In this document: positions 9,007 to 15,879 of the stretch, piece by piece
Layout: each line of letters begins with the position of its first letter
Position numbering within the stretch: position 1 is the first letter of the stretch
DNA from: Pontivivens ytuae
GTDB taxonomy: Bacteria > Pseudomonadota > Alphaproteobacteria > Rhodobacterales > Rhodobacteraceae
NCBI RefSeq assembly: GCF_015679265.1
Contig: NZ_CP064942.1
Coordinates: 3,142,001 to 3,206,000, forward strand
Direction: 5' to 3'
Length of the DNA stretch: 64,000 nucleotides
Made by a program: the position numbers and the translations under genes
The notes under the pieces: model-generated
Seen by the model: the letters and a program-made list of their open reading frames with translations, nothing else
Database searches by the model: none
Told to the model about the DNA's origin: nothing

Positions 9007-10173
9007 ATGTTTAGGACCCTGATCGCGACACTGCTGGCGCTGACGCTGGCGGTGCCTGTTGCCGCGCAGAACAGCGAGAGCGGCGAGACCTCGACGGGGC
9101 TCTCCGGCCAGTCCGGGCAGCTCGAAAGCATCCTGGAGCGTCAGCGCGCTCTGGCCGAGGGCGGGGAGCAGTTCAACGCAGGCCCCGGCCGCGAGGATTT
9201 CGATCTGAACGCGGTGGAGACCGGCAACATCTCCGACGTCTACCGCGAGGTGCGCGGCGGCACCGAAGGGGCGGTGCGCTCCTCCTCCCGCGGGCCGGCG
9301 GCGGAGACCATGATCCAGACCGGCGGCATGTCCTGGCTGCAATGGCGCGAGGGGCCGGTCAGCACCTATGGCGGCATCCTGCTCTTGGGCACGCTGGCGC
9401 TGCTGGCGGTGTTCTACCTCATCAAGGGCCGCATCCGGATCTCCGCCGGGCGCTCGGGCGTCACCATCCTGCGCTTCACCTCGATCGAGCGCTTCACCCA
9501 CTGGCTGCTAGCGGGCTCCTTCATCCTGCTGGGGATCACCGGTCTGGTGCAGCTCTTCGGCCGGACCCTCGTCATTCCGCTCATCGGTCATGAGGCCTTC
9601 GCGCCCATCGCCATCGCGGGCAAGTTCATCCACAACAACGTGAGCTGGGCCTTCATGCTGGCGCTGATCCTGACCTTCGTGATCTGGATCGTGCACAACA
9701 TCCCCTCCCGCGTGGACTGGCAGTGGATCAAGGCGGGCGGCGGCTTCATCGGTGGGCACCATCCGCCGGCGAAGAAGTTCAACGCGGGTCAGAAGCTGAT
9801 CTTCTGGTCGGTGATCCTGCTCGGCGGCTCGATCAGCCTGTCCGGCCTGTCGCTCCTCTTCCCCTTCGAGTTCGCGATGTTCGAGAAGACCTTCGGCTGG
9901 CTCGCCGCCGTCGGCATTCCCGTACCCACCGAACTCGCCCCGCAGGAGGAGATGCAATACGCCCAGATCTGGCACGTCATCGTCAGCTTCGTGCTGATGG
10001 CGATCATCGTGGCCCATATCTACATCGGCTCGGTCGGGATGGAGGGCGCCTACGAGGCCATGGGCGACGGCGAGGTCGACCTGAACTGGGCGCGCGAGCA
10101 CCACAGCCTCTGGGTCGAGGAGGTGGAGGCCGAGGGCCGCGCCGCGCCGCCCCAGGCCACCCCGGCGGAATAG
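9007..10173 (+). CDS. fdhC: Formate dehydrogenase gamma subunit, cytochrome b556
   Basis: A 388-residue membrane subunit starting at ATG 9007 with a cleavable signal (FRTLIATLLALTLAVPVAAQ). A periplasmic domain of about 100 residues follows, rich in Gly, Glu and Ser. At least four transmembrane helices then follow: YGGILLLGTLALLAVFYLI; the FTHWLLAGSFILLGITGLVQ segment; FMLALILTFVIWIVHNI; and a C-terminal IWHVIVSFVLMAIIVAHIYI. Histidines within these helices (ERFTHW, KFIHNN, IWHV, AHIY) are candidate haem b ligands. It passes electrons from the beta subunit to quinone. The long periplasmic N-terminal extension is typical of this alphaproteobacterial form and absent from short FdnI proteins. 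Confidence 0.92.
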   Translation: MFRTLIATLLALTLAVPVAAQNSESGETSTGLSGQSGQLESILERQRALAEGGEQFNAGPGREDFDLNAVETGNISDVYREVRGGTEGAVRSSSRGPAAETMIQTGGMSWLQWREGPVSTYGGILLLGTLALLAVFYLIKGRIRISAGRSGVTILRFTSIERFTHWLLAGSFILLGITGLVQLFGRTLVIPLIGHEAFAPIAIAGKFIHNNVSWAFMLALILTFVIWIVHNIPSRVDWQWIKAGGGFIGGHHPPAKKFNAGQKLIFWSVILLGGSISLSGLSLLFPFEFAMFEKTFGWLAAVGIPVPTELAPQEEMQYAQIWHVIVSFVLMAIIVAHIYIGSVGMEGAYEAMGDGEVDLNWAREHHSLWVEEVEAEGRAAPPQATPAE

Positions 10174-10182
10174 GAGGATCCG

Positions 10183-10311
10183 ATGTCCACCATGCTCACA
10201 GCCTTCGCTGCGATGGCCGTCATCACGGTCGGCGCCTGGTACGTCCTGAATGACGTCGTCGCCTATGACGGCACGGGCGCCTACTCCAACTACTCGGTCC
10301 GGCTGGACTGA
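10183..10311 (+). CDS. 42-residue single-span membrane peptide closing the fdh operon
   Basis: An open frame of 42 codons starts 9 bases after the gamma subunit stop, behind a strong AGGAGG ribosome-binding site at about 10174-10179. Residues 5-24 (LTAFAAMAVITVGAWYVLND) form one hydrophobic segment. The tail YDGTGAYSNYSVRLD is polar. A rho-independent terminator follows 20 bases later. The ribosome-binding site, spacing and terminator make it a credible gene, perhaps a small accessory subunit of the cytochrome. I do not recognise a named family. Confidence 0.65.
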   Translation: MSTMLTAFAAMAVITVGAWYVLNDVVAYDGTGAYSNYSVRLD

Positions 10312-10330
10312 GACGTCTGACTATTGCGGG

Positions 10331-10368
10331 AAGGAGCCACGAGCACCCCTCGTGGCTCCTTTTCTTTT
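10331..10368 (+). terminator. Rho-independent terminator of the fdh operon
   Basis: A perfect 13-bp stem, AAGGAGCCACGAG (10331-10343) with CTCGTGGCTCCTT (10349-10361), has a 5-nt loop and is followed by TTTCTTTT. It closes the formate dehydrogenase operon. Confidence 0.9.
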
Positions 10369-10389
10369 GGATGCGTCAGTTGGGGCGCC

Positions 10390-11028
10390 TCAATCCGCCG
10401 CCGCGAAGTGGGCCATCTGATCGGCATGGGCTTTCCGGAAGGCAGGACGCCCCGTTGCCCTCTCCACGTAGTCGCGGCAGGCCGAATGCTCCGCCAGCCC
10501 GTCGAAGCGATGCACCAGCCGCAGCACGTCCGCCATCGCGATGTCGGCCACCGAGAAGTCCCCGGCGAGCCATTCACGCCCGGACAGCATCTCCTCCACA
10601 TGCCCCAGCCGTGCCGTAAGGAACCGGTCAAGATGCGCCCGCCCCGGCGTCTGCTCCTGATCGTCCGCGAAGAGGAAGATCGTCCACGGCAGGCTCGCCA
10701 TCTCCACCGAGTTCAGCGCGGCGAACACCCATTGCGTGACTGCGGCCCGCCCGGCGGGATCGCTCGGCATCAGCGCTCCACGCTGCTCCGCCAGATGCAG
10801 CAGGATCGCCCCGCTCTCGAAGATCGAGACCTCGCCGTCGGTCAGCCACGGCACCTGCCCGAAGGGCTGATGCGCGAAGTGCGCTGCACTGCGCTCCTGA
10901 AACGGCACGCTCTCCACGCGGTAAGGCAGCCCCGCCTCCTCCAGCGCCCACCTGACGCGGAGGTCCCGCACATATCCACGCGGGCTCTCGGGCACCCAGT
11001 CGAAGGTCGTCAGGATCAGATCGGCCAT
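10390..11028 (-). CDS. Glutathione S-transferase family protein
   Basis: A 212-residue cytosolic GST-like protein. The N-terminal thioredoxin-like domain (about 1-80) has VRDLRVRWALEEAGLPYRV. It also has FGQVPWLTDGEVSIFESGAI, which contains the cis-Pro and the ES pair that binds the gamma-glutamyl group. The all-helical C-terminal domain carries LAGDFSVADIAMADVLR, the usual N-capping/hydrophobic-staple region. Substrate is unknown. It converges on the fdh operon, and the plus-strand terminator lies between them. Confidence 0.88.
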   Translation of the reverse strand: MADLILTTFDWVPESPRGYVRDLRVRWALEEAGLPYRVESVPFQERSAAHFAHQPFGQVPWLTDGEVSIFESGAILLHLAEQRGALMPSDPAGRAAVTQWVFAALNSVEMASLPWTIFLFADDQEQTPGRAHLDRFLTARLGHVEEMLSGREWLAGDFSVADIAMADVLRLVHRFDGLAEHSACRDYVERATGRPAFRKAHADQMAHFAAAD

Positions 11029-11314
11029 GCTGTCTCTCCCGCTGTCCGTCCCCCCTTAGAACTGTGCCATTACGTTGGCCGGGAGGGTGGGAGTTTGGAT
11101 GGCTAGGAAACGACATTCAGACGAAGACGTACTGAAGCTGCTGCGAGAGATCGAGCTGAAGCTGACAGCAGGCGATGACGTAGCCTCGGCGTGCCGCAGC
11201 GTTGGGATCAGTGATGCGACATACTACAACTGGCGGAAGCGGTTTGGCGGGATGGGACGTTCGCAGTTGTCAGAACTGAAGAGCTTGGAGAAAGAGAACG
11301 CCCGGCTGAAGAAG

Positions 11315-11361
11315 AATGAGCCCTTTGTCCGCCATTGGTCCGAGGACAATGGGCGAATGCG
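11315..11361 (+). repeat. Hairpin insertion element, class A copy 1
   Basis: 47 bases replace 9 bases of the intact IS. The arm GAGCCCTTTGTCC (11318-11330) and the arm GGACAATGGGCGA (11344-11356) pair with few mismatches around the 13-nt loop GCCATTGGTCCGA. The insertion breaks the OrfA reading frame. Confidence 0.8.
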
Positions 11362-11615
11362 GAGCTCGCACTGGACAAGCTCATCCTGAAGGAAAGCCTG
11401 AACCACCTAAAGCCCAGGGCCTGACCACCGAGGAGCTCCGTCAGGCCGTCATTCACACGCGGCAGAAGCTCGCAACGTCCGAGCGGTGGACGTGCCGGGT
11501 GATTGGTCTGGCGCGGAGCTCCCTGCAATACCGACCGACACAAAGAGAGGACGATGCGTTGCGGTTGGCAATCATCCGGCTTGCAAAGCAGTACGGCCGA
11601 CATGGCTATCGCAAG

Positions 11616-11659
11616 GGTCGTCCTGGTTGCGCCATTGGTTCGAGCAACCCATGGACGAC
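11616..11659 (+). repeat. Hairpin insertion element, class A copy 2
   Basis: 44 bases replace 6 bases of the intact IS. The arm GTCGTCCTGGTTGC pairs with GCAACCCATGGACGAC (11644-11659) around the loop GCCATTGGTTCGA (11631-11643). The arms differ from copy 1, yet they remain complementary to each other. Confidence 0.8.
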
Positions 11660-11684
11660 GAGCTGCTTCATGTCGGGGGCTGGC

Positions 11685-11732
11685 CCCTCTCGGCAGATTT
11701 GGCCTTGCCAAATCGCCTGCCGGGCAATGGGA
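11685..11732 (+). repeat. Hairpin insertion element, class B copy 1
   Basis: 48 bases replace 3 bases of the intact IS. The 8-bp stem GATTTGGC (11696-11703) and GCCAAATC (11707-11714) has loop CTT and is nested inside CGGCA (11691-11695) and TGCCG (11718-11722). The outer flanks are CCCCTCTCGGCAG and GCCTGCCGGGCAATGG. Confidence 0.78.
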
Positions 11733-11755
11733 TCAATCACAAGAAGGTAGAGCGA

Positions 11756-11795
11756 CGAGACCTTGTCCGCCATTGGTCCGAGGACAATGGTCGAG
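11756..11795 (+). repeat. Hairpin insertion element, class A copy 3
   Basis: 40 bases replace 3 bases of the intact IS, right after the codons for Val-Glu-Arg. The arm GACCTTGTCC (11759-11768) pairs with GGACAATGGTC (11782-11792), with one bulge, around the loop GCCATTGGTCCGA. The insert begins and ends with CGAG. Confidence 0.8.
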
Positions 11796-11907
11796 TGGCG
11801 TGAGGAAGGATTGCAGCTTCCGCAGCGCCACAAGAAGCGCAAGCGGCTCTATCGCAAGGACAGCTCGATCATCCGGTTGAGGCCGATGCATCCGAACCAT
11901 GTCTGGG

Positions 11908-11948
11908 GCGAGCCATGGTGCGCCATTGGTTCAAGCACAATGGCGAGC
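11908..11948 (+). repeat. Hairpin insertion element, class A copy 4
   Basis: 41 bases replace 5 bases of the intact IS, after the codons for Pro-Asn-His-Val-Trp. The arm GAGCCATGGTGC (11910-11921) pairs with GCACAATGGCGAGC (11935-11948) around the loop GCCATTGGTTCAA. The net gain of 36 bases keeps the frame. Confidence 0.8.
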
Positions 11949-12480
11949 GACTTCGTACACAACAAACTCAGCAACGGTTGCAGCTACAAGATGCTGACGG
12001 TTCTGGATGAGTTCACGCGACAGGCATTGGCGGTGAGCGTCCGGAGAAAGATGGGAGCCGACGATATCTTGGAAGCGCTCTATCCGCTGCTCCTGAAGCA
12101 TGGTTCGCCAGAGTACATCCGATCGGACAATGGACCCGAGTTCGCTGCCGAAGCACTGCAGCAATGGCTCCGACGCGTTGGCATCAAGCCCATCCGCATC
12201 TATCCGGGATCGCCTCGGGCAAACGGGTACAACGAGCGGTTCAATGGGACATGACGCCGAGAGGTTCTCAATGCGGAGTGGTTCACGACAACGAAGCAGG
12301 CCCAGATCGTCATCAACCACTGGCTCAGACAGTACAACCACACCTGCCCGCATCAGGCGCTCAACATGCGCCCACCAGTCCCAGAAACCTTATTGGAGAA
12401 AGCCCCGATCAGTGACCCAGACACAGGGGGCTAGACAGGATAACTGCAGGGCAAACCCGTGCTGCGCGCCAAGAGCTCGG

Positions 12481-12531
12481 CCCTTTCTCTACAAATTTGG
12501 TTTTGCCCAATCGCCTGCTGGGCAACAGGTC
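12481..12531 (+). repeat. Hairpin element, class B copy 2
   Basis: It has the same flanks as class B copy 1 (CCCTTTCTCTACA at the left; TCGCCTGCTGGGCAACAGG at the right). The middle stem is different: ATTTGG and CCCAAT around a T-rich loop, with one mismatch. It lies outside any recognisable gene, 43 bases beyond the decayed IS3. Confidence 0.6.
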
Positions 12532-12585
12532 CGATAGTAGGAACCCGAAGAGTTCGGGCCGGTCTTGTCACTCTGCGAGAAACAG

Positions 12586-12628
12586 GCGTCACCCATTGGG
12601 CTCAGACCAATTGCGCCTTTAATGAACG
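12586..12628 (-). repeat. Hairpin element, class A-like, reverse orientation, degenerate
   Basis: On the minus strand the loop-like sequence reads GCAATTGGTCTGA (12602-12614) followed by GCCCAATGGGTGACGC. The core resembles class A, but the arms no longer pair well. It could be an old copy in the opposite direction. Confidence 0.4.
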
Positions 12629-12652
12629 ACCCTGTGAGAGGATGTTGTTCTC

Positions 12653-12853
12653 CTATCGCACCTGCTTGTGCTCATGACGAAGGCACCGAAGCCCGCCTCG
12701 CTCTTCGCTGCTCAGGATACCGGCTCCTTGATCGCCGTTGTGATCGCCCTCCCAGATCCAACCATGGATCGTCGCCACGCAGGGTTCGAGCTGACGTGCC
12801 AGATCCTCGGCACTTTTAACGGCTCGGTGCAGCTCGATGATATGCTTCCGCAA
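12653..12853 (-). pseudogene. IS3-family OrfA remnant (different subgroup)
   Basis: The minus strand encodes about 66 residues containing SAEDLARQLEPCVATIHGWI and SSEERGGLRCLRHEHKQ. These correspond to the common IS3 OrfA pattern (S-x-E-D-L-A-R-x-F-E-P-x-x-x-T-I-x-x-W and E-E-R-x-E-L-x-R-L-R-x-E-N-K-Q). OrfB is missing and the ends are not recognisable. It is a third IS lineage in this debris zone. Confidence 0.65.
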
Positions 12854-13058
12854 AGCAGTCGGCTAAACAACTTGGATCAGCGTTGAAGCGCTGATAACTG
12901 TTTCCGGCGCCAGTTACCGAACTTCGTAGGATATATATGGACGGACTGCGCTACGCCGGCCACGCCAGCGCGTGATTAGCATCTTGGTTTTCCGGAGGTC
13001 ATCGAGAAGCTCAACTTCGAGCGCGTCATAGCCGAAGTGGCTTCAACGATGCGCGTCG

Positions 13059-13808
13059 TCAGGGCTCGGCCAGGAACTCCACGGCGCCGAGTGGCCATAC
13101 GCCGGCGCTGTATTCGATCGGGTCGATCTCGCCGGCCGCGTTCACCGCCGTCATGCGCATTACCGGCGCGTGGGCGGCGAGGTCCAGCGTCGCGGCCTCC
13201 TCCTCCGTCGCGAAGCTGCCGGTAATCCTGGTGCTCACGTTGTGGAAGGCAGGGATGTCGTGGGCATGGAACACGTCGGTGACCGACTGATGCGCCGCAT
13301 AAGCCGCCTCGAAATTCGGGAAGCGCTCTGCGTGGAACCGCTTGTCCGTCATGTAGGTGGCTCGACCATCGAGCAGCCTGAGGCGGCAGAGGCGGATTGC
13401 CGGCACGCCTGCAGGAAGACCCAAAGCCTCGGCCGCCTCGGGCTCCAGCGGCAGCCGCTCCAGGCGCAGAGTGCGCGTCGTGATGCGCCCGGCGAAGGGA
13501 CCCAGCGCCTCGCTGAAGCGGCGCCCGGCGGCGATGGTGTAGGTCGCGGGGCGGTCGCGGACATAGACGCCCGCCCCTTTGCGCGCGACGAGCATCCCCT
13601 CGCTCTGCAACCGCGCGAGCGCCTGCCGTAAGGTGGAGCGCGTGGTGCCGAAGGCGCCGGCGAGGTTGTGCTCCCCCGGCAGACGCGTGCCGGGCGGCAG
13701 CACACCCGCCTCGATCCGCTGGCGCAGCCGGTCGTAGATCTGCAGCCAGACGAAGCGGTCCTCCCCGGCCGGAAGCGGTTCGTCGGCGATGACGGTCAGG
13801 CTGTCCAT
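13059..13808 (-). CDS. phnF: Phosphonate metabolism transcriptional regulator PhnF (GntR/HutC family)
   Basis: A 249-residue regulator. Residues 23-90 form the GntR winged helix (IYDRLRQRIEAGVLPPGTRLPGEHNLAGAFGTTRSTLRQAL, read as two segments). A UTRA effector-binding domain follows (about 105-245) with VPAIRLCRLRLLDGRATYMT and PIEYSAGVWPLGAVEF. This is the HutC-type architecture of PhnF. It is 3 bases downstream of phnM on the same strand and close to phnDCE. A HutC-type operator lies in the phnM-phnD gap and is its likely target, which predicts control of the whole locus and of itself. Confidence 0.9.
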   Translation of the reverse strand: MDSLTVIADEPLPAGEDRFVWLQIYDRLRQRIEAGVLPPGTRLPGEHNLAGAFGTTRSTLRQALARLQSEGMLVARKGAGVYVRDRPATYTIAAGRRFSEALGPFAGRITTRTLRLERLPLEPEAAEALGLPAGVPAIRLCRLRLLDGRATYMTDKRFHAERFPNFEAAYAAHQSVTDVFHAHDIPAFHNVSTRITGSFATEEEAATLDLAAHAPVMRMTAVNAAGEIDPIEYSAGVWPLGAVEFLAEP

Positions 13809-13811
13809 CCG

Positions 13812-14951
13812 CTACCCCAGAAGGACCGGACGGCCGGCGGCGAAGGTCGCCCTGACCTTCGGCTCGGCCGGTCCCTCTGGATCGATCACCACCACATCCG
13901 CGCGCTTGCCCGGCGCGAGGCTCCCCCGATCATCGAGGCGCGCAAGCTCCGCCGGATGGCGTGACACCAGATCCCATGCCCGCGCGAAGGGCAGCACGCC
14001 GCGCTCCGCCAGCACGAAGGGCGCGTTCAGCAGTGCCGGGTAGTAGTAGTCCGAGGCGAGCACCGTGCAGAGCCCGTCGGCCACCGCCGCCGTCGCGTCG
14101 AGGGAGCCGTTGTGACTGCCGCCGCGCACCACGTTCGGCGCGCCGAGCACCGTGTGCTCGCCGGCCTCCCGCGCCGCGCGGGCGGTTTCGGTCGTCAGCG
14201 GAAACTCGGAAGCGGCCGCCCCCAGCGTGCGGTAACGCTGCCGCGTCGCGGGCGTGTCCTCGTCATGGGCGAGCAGGATGGCGCCGGTCTCGCGGGCGGA
14301 ACAGGCCATCCGTTCGACCGCCCCGGCGATCTCGGCCCGGCGATCCCAGACGCGCTTGGCAAGCGCACGGTACGCCTCGGGCGTCACACCGGCGCGACCC
14401 GCCCATTGCTCCAGCTTGCGGTCCAGCCGCCCGCCTTCCATCGCATCCGCGGTGTGGTCGTTGAAGGCGAGGATCGGTCCCTCCGCCTCCCGCAACCACC
14501 CGAGCACCGTCTCCATCTCGTCATGGGCGAAGACCTCCCACCGCAGGTGGAGGCGGGTGTCGCAGGCGAGATGCGGGCGCAGACGCGACAGCGCCGCGAC
14601 CACCTCCGCCGCCGTCTCGACGCCGCGCAGGCCCGGCTCCCACGAGACGCTGACGCCGTGAAACGCCGTTGTGATCCCGTTCGCCACCAACTGCCGGTCG
14701 GTGTCGGCGAAGGCCATGTCCAGCGGGAAGCGCACGCCGGGCCGTGGCATGATCTGCCGCTCGAACCCGTCGCCGTGGATGTCCACGATCCCGGGCAGCA
14801 CCCAGCATCCGGTGGCATCGAACACCTGCGCGGAGGCCGAGCCGCTCTCCACGATGACACCGTCTGCCAGCGCCACGTCGCGCGGCACCATCGCGTCACC
14901 GTCGGGCACGCATCCACCCGCGATGCGCCAGCTCATTTCGGGGGCTGTCAT
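13812..14951 (-). CDS. phnM: Alpha-D-ribose 1-methylphosphonate 5-triphosphate diphosphatase
   Basis: A 379-residue amidohydrolase-superfamily enzyme. The metal-binding start is PGIVDIHGDGFERQIMPRPG, with the DxHGD motif. It also has the HLRWEV segment, FNDHTADAMEG and LLAHDEDTP, and the C-terminal barrel-closing SRHPAELARLDDRGSLAPGK. PhnM removes pyrophosphate from ribosyl-methylphosphonate triphosphate in the C-P lyase pathway. The other C-P lyase genes (phnGHIJKL) are not in the window. I used ATG 14951; ATG 14936 is equally possible, as neither has a good ribosome-binding site. The open frame extends upstream without family similarity. Confidence 0.9.
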   Translation of the reverse strand: MTAPEMSWRIAGGCVPDGDAMVPRDVALADGVIVESGSASAQVFDATGCWVLPGIVDIHGDGFERQIMPRPGVRFPLDMAFADTDRQLVANGITTAFHGVSVSWEPGLRGVETAAEVVAALSRLRPHLACDTRLHLRWEVFAHDEMETVLGWLREAEGPILAFNDHTADAMEGGRLDRKLEQWAGRAGVTPEAYRALAKRVWDRRAEIAGAVERMACSARETGAILLAHDEDTPATRQRYRTLGAAASEFPLTTETARAAREAGEHTVLGAPNVVRGGSHNGSLDATAAVADGLCTVLASDYYYPALLNAPFVLAERGVLPFARAWDLVSRHPAELARLDDRGSLAPGKRADVVVIDPEGPAEPKVRATFAAGRPVLLG

Positions 14952-14997
14952 CTGACTGTCTGATCCAATCGCTAGAAGCTGAGTCGGCTGCTGCAAC

Positions 14998-15009
14998 CTG
15001 TATAGACAG
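14998..15009. promoter_or_regulatory. Candidate PhnF operator in the phnM-phnD divergent region
   Basis: CTGTATAGACAG lies between the divergent phnM and phnD starts. Its reverse complement, CTGTCTATACAG, is near-palindromic and carries the GTCTATAC core typical of HutC-type GntR sites. It ends 15 bases before the phnD ATG, so bound PhnF would cover the phnD leader. Confidence 0.6.
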
Positions 15010-15024
15010 ATTTGGAGAAACGGA

Positions 15025-15879
15025 ATGCTTCGCACGCTCTCTCTCATCGCCGCCCTGGGCCTCGCCGCGCCCGTGGCCGCCCAGGACCTCCGCTTCGCCG
15101 TCACCGATGTCGAAGGGGCCGAGGCGCTCCAGCAGGAGTTCGGCGCGTTCGAGACCGCGCTGGAGGAGGTGACGGGCCTCGACATCGAGCTCTTCCCCAT
15201 CAGCAACCGCACCGCCGCAGTCGAGGCGATGCGCGCGGGTCAGGTCGACCTGGTGTTGACCGGCCCCGCGGAATACGTGGTGATGAACGAGCTGGCGGAG
15301 ATCGAGATCGTCACGGCCTGGCAGCGTCCCGACTACTTCAGCGTGATCGCGGTGCTCGCCGACGGGCCGATCCGCTCCACCGACGACCTGCGCGGCGAGA
15401 TCATCACCTTCGGCGCGGTGGGCTCGACCTCCCAGCATCTCGGCCCGGCGCAGGCGCTCGCGGATCTGGGGCTCAACTACGCCGCCGACTACCAGCCGCA
15501 GATCATCAACCGCAACGTCGCGACCGAGGCTCTGATCCGCGGTGACGTCGCAGCCGTGGGCATGAACCACGGGCATCTGGGCCGCATCCGCGATGCCTTC
15601 CCCGAGACGGCGTTCACCGTCGTCGCCCGTGGCCGCGACCTGCCCAACGATATCCTCGTGGCGCGCGCGGACCTCGACGACGCGCTGTTCGAGACGGTGC
15701 GCGACGCGTTCCTAGAGTATGGCCCGGCGCTGATGGCGGGCGTGCTCGAAGGCGAGGATAACCAGAAGTACGCGGGCGGCTTCTTCCTCAACGAGGTGCG
15801 CGACGCCGATTACGAATACGTCCGCGACATGTACCGCACCATCGGCGTCGAGAGCTTCGACGCCTTCGTGGGCGACTGA
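15025..15879 (+). CDS. phnD: Phosphonate ABC transporter substrate-binding protein
   Basis: A 284-residue periplasmic protein. Signal peptide: LRTLSLIAALGLAAPVAAQ, residues 2-20. It has the PhnD-type PBP2 fold with LRFAVTDVEGAEALQQEFGAF at the start of the mature chain and AGQVDLVLTGPAEYVVMNEL. It also has GEIITFGAVGSTSQHLGPAQ, the Gly/Ser-rich loop that contacts the phosphonate group. It delivers phosphonates to the PhnCE importer. The ribosome-binding site is GGAGAAACGG. The stop overlaps the phnC start (TGATGA). Confidence 0.92.
   Translation: MLRTLSLIAALGLAAPVAAQDLRFAVTDVEGAEALQQEFGAFETALEEVTGLDIELFPISNRTAAVEAMRAGQVDLVLTGPAEYVVMNELAEIEIVTAWQRPDYFSVIAVLADGPIRSTDDLRGEIITFGAVGSTSQHLGPAQALADLGLNYAADYQPQIINRNVATEALIRGDVAAVGMNHGHLGRIRDAFPETAFTVVARGRDLPNDILVARADLDDALFETVRDAFLEYGPALMAGVLEGEDNQKYAGGFFLNEVRDADYEYVRDMYRTIGVESFDAFVGD

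Larger units (their letters stand above)
11099..12434 (+). pseudogene. IS3-family transposase OrfAB, interrupted
   Basis: OrfA begins MARKRHSDEDVLKLLREIEL with an intact HTH (SVGISDATYYNWRKRFGG), but the insert at 11315-11361 shifts the frame before the ELDKLILKE end. OrfB pieces are recognisable in several frames, including LTTEELRQAVIHTRQKL and a DDE region with YIRSDNGPEFAAEAL. Besides four more inserts there is a nonsense change where the intact copy reads FNGTLRREVL (codon TGA at about 12252). It cannot make an active transposase. Confidence 0.88.
11043..12437 (+). mobile_element. Decayed IS3-family element carrying five short hairpin insertions
   Basis: The ends (TGTCC at 11043; CTAGACA at 12431-12437) match those of the two intact 1200-bp copies in this window. 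Laid against the intact copy it is colinear from end to end. The 195-base excess is explained by five short inserts (net +38, +38, +45, +37 and +36) plus one extra base before the first ATG. Point differences are spread evenly. So this is an old, full-length relative of the intact copies that received the inserts, not a rearranged fragment. No target-site duplication is visible. Confidence 0.9.
12438..13058. other. Gene-free debris between the decayed IS3 and phnF
   Basis: No intact gene is visible in this stretch. It holds one class B hairpin element, one reverse-oriented class A-like element, a small hairpin AACCCGAAGAGTTCGGG near 12542-12558, and an IS3 OrfA remnant on the minus strand. 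From about 12860 to 13058 I see nothing that I can name. Confidence 0.6.
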
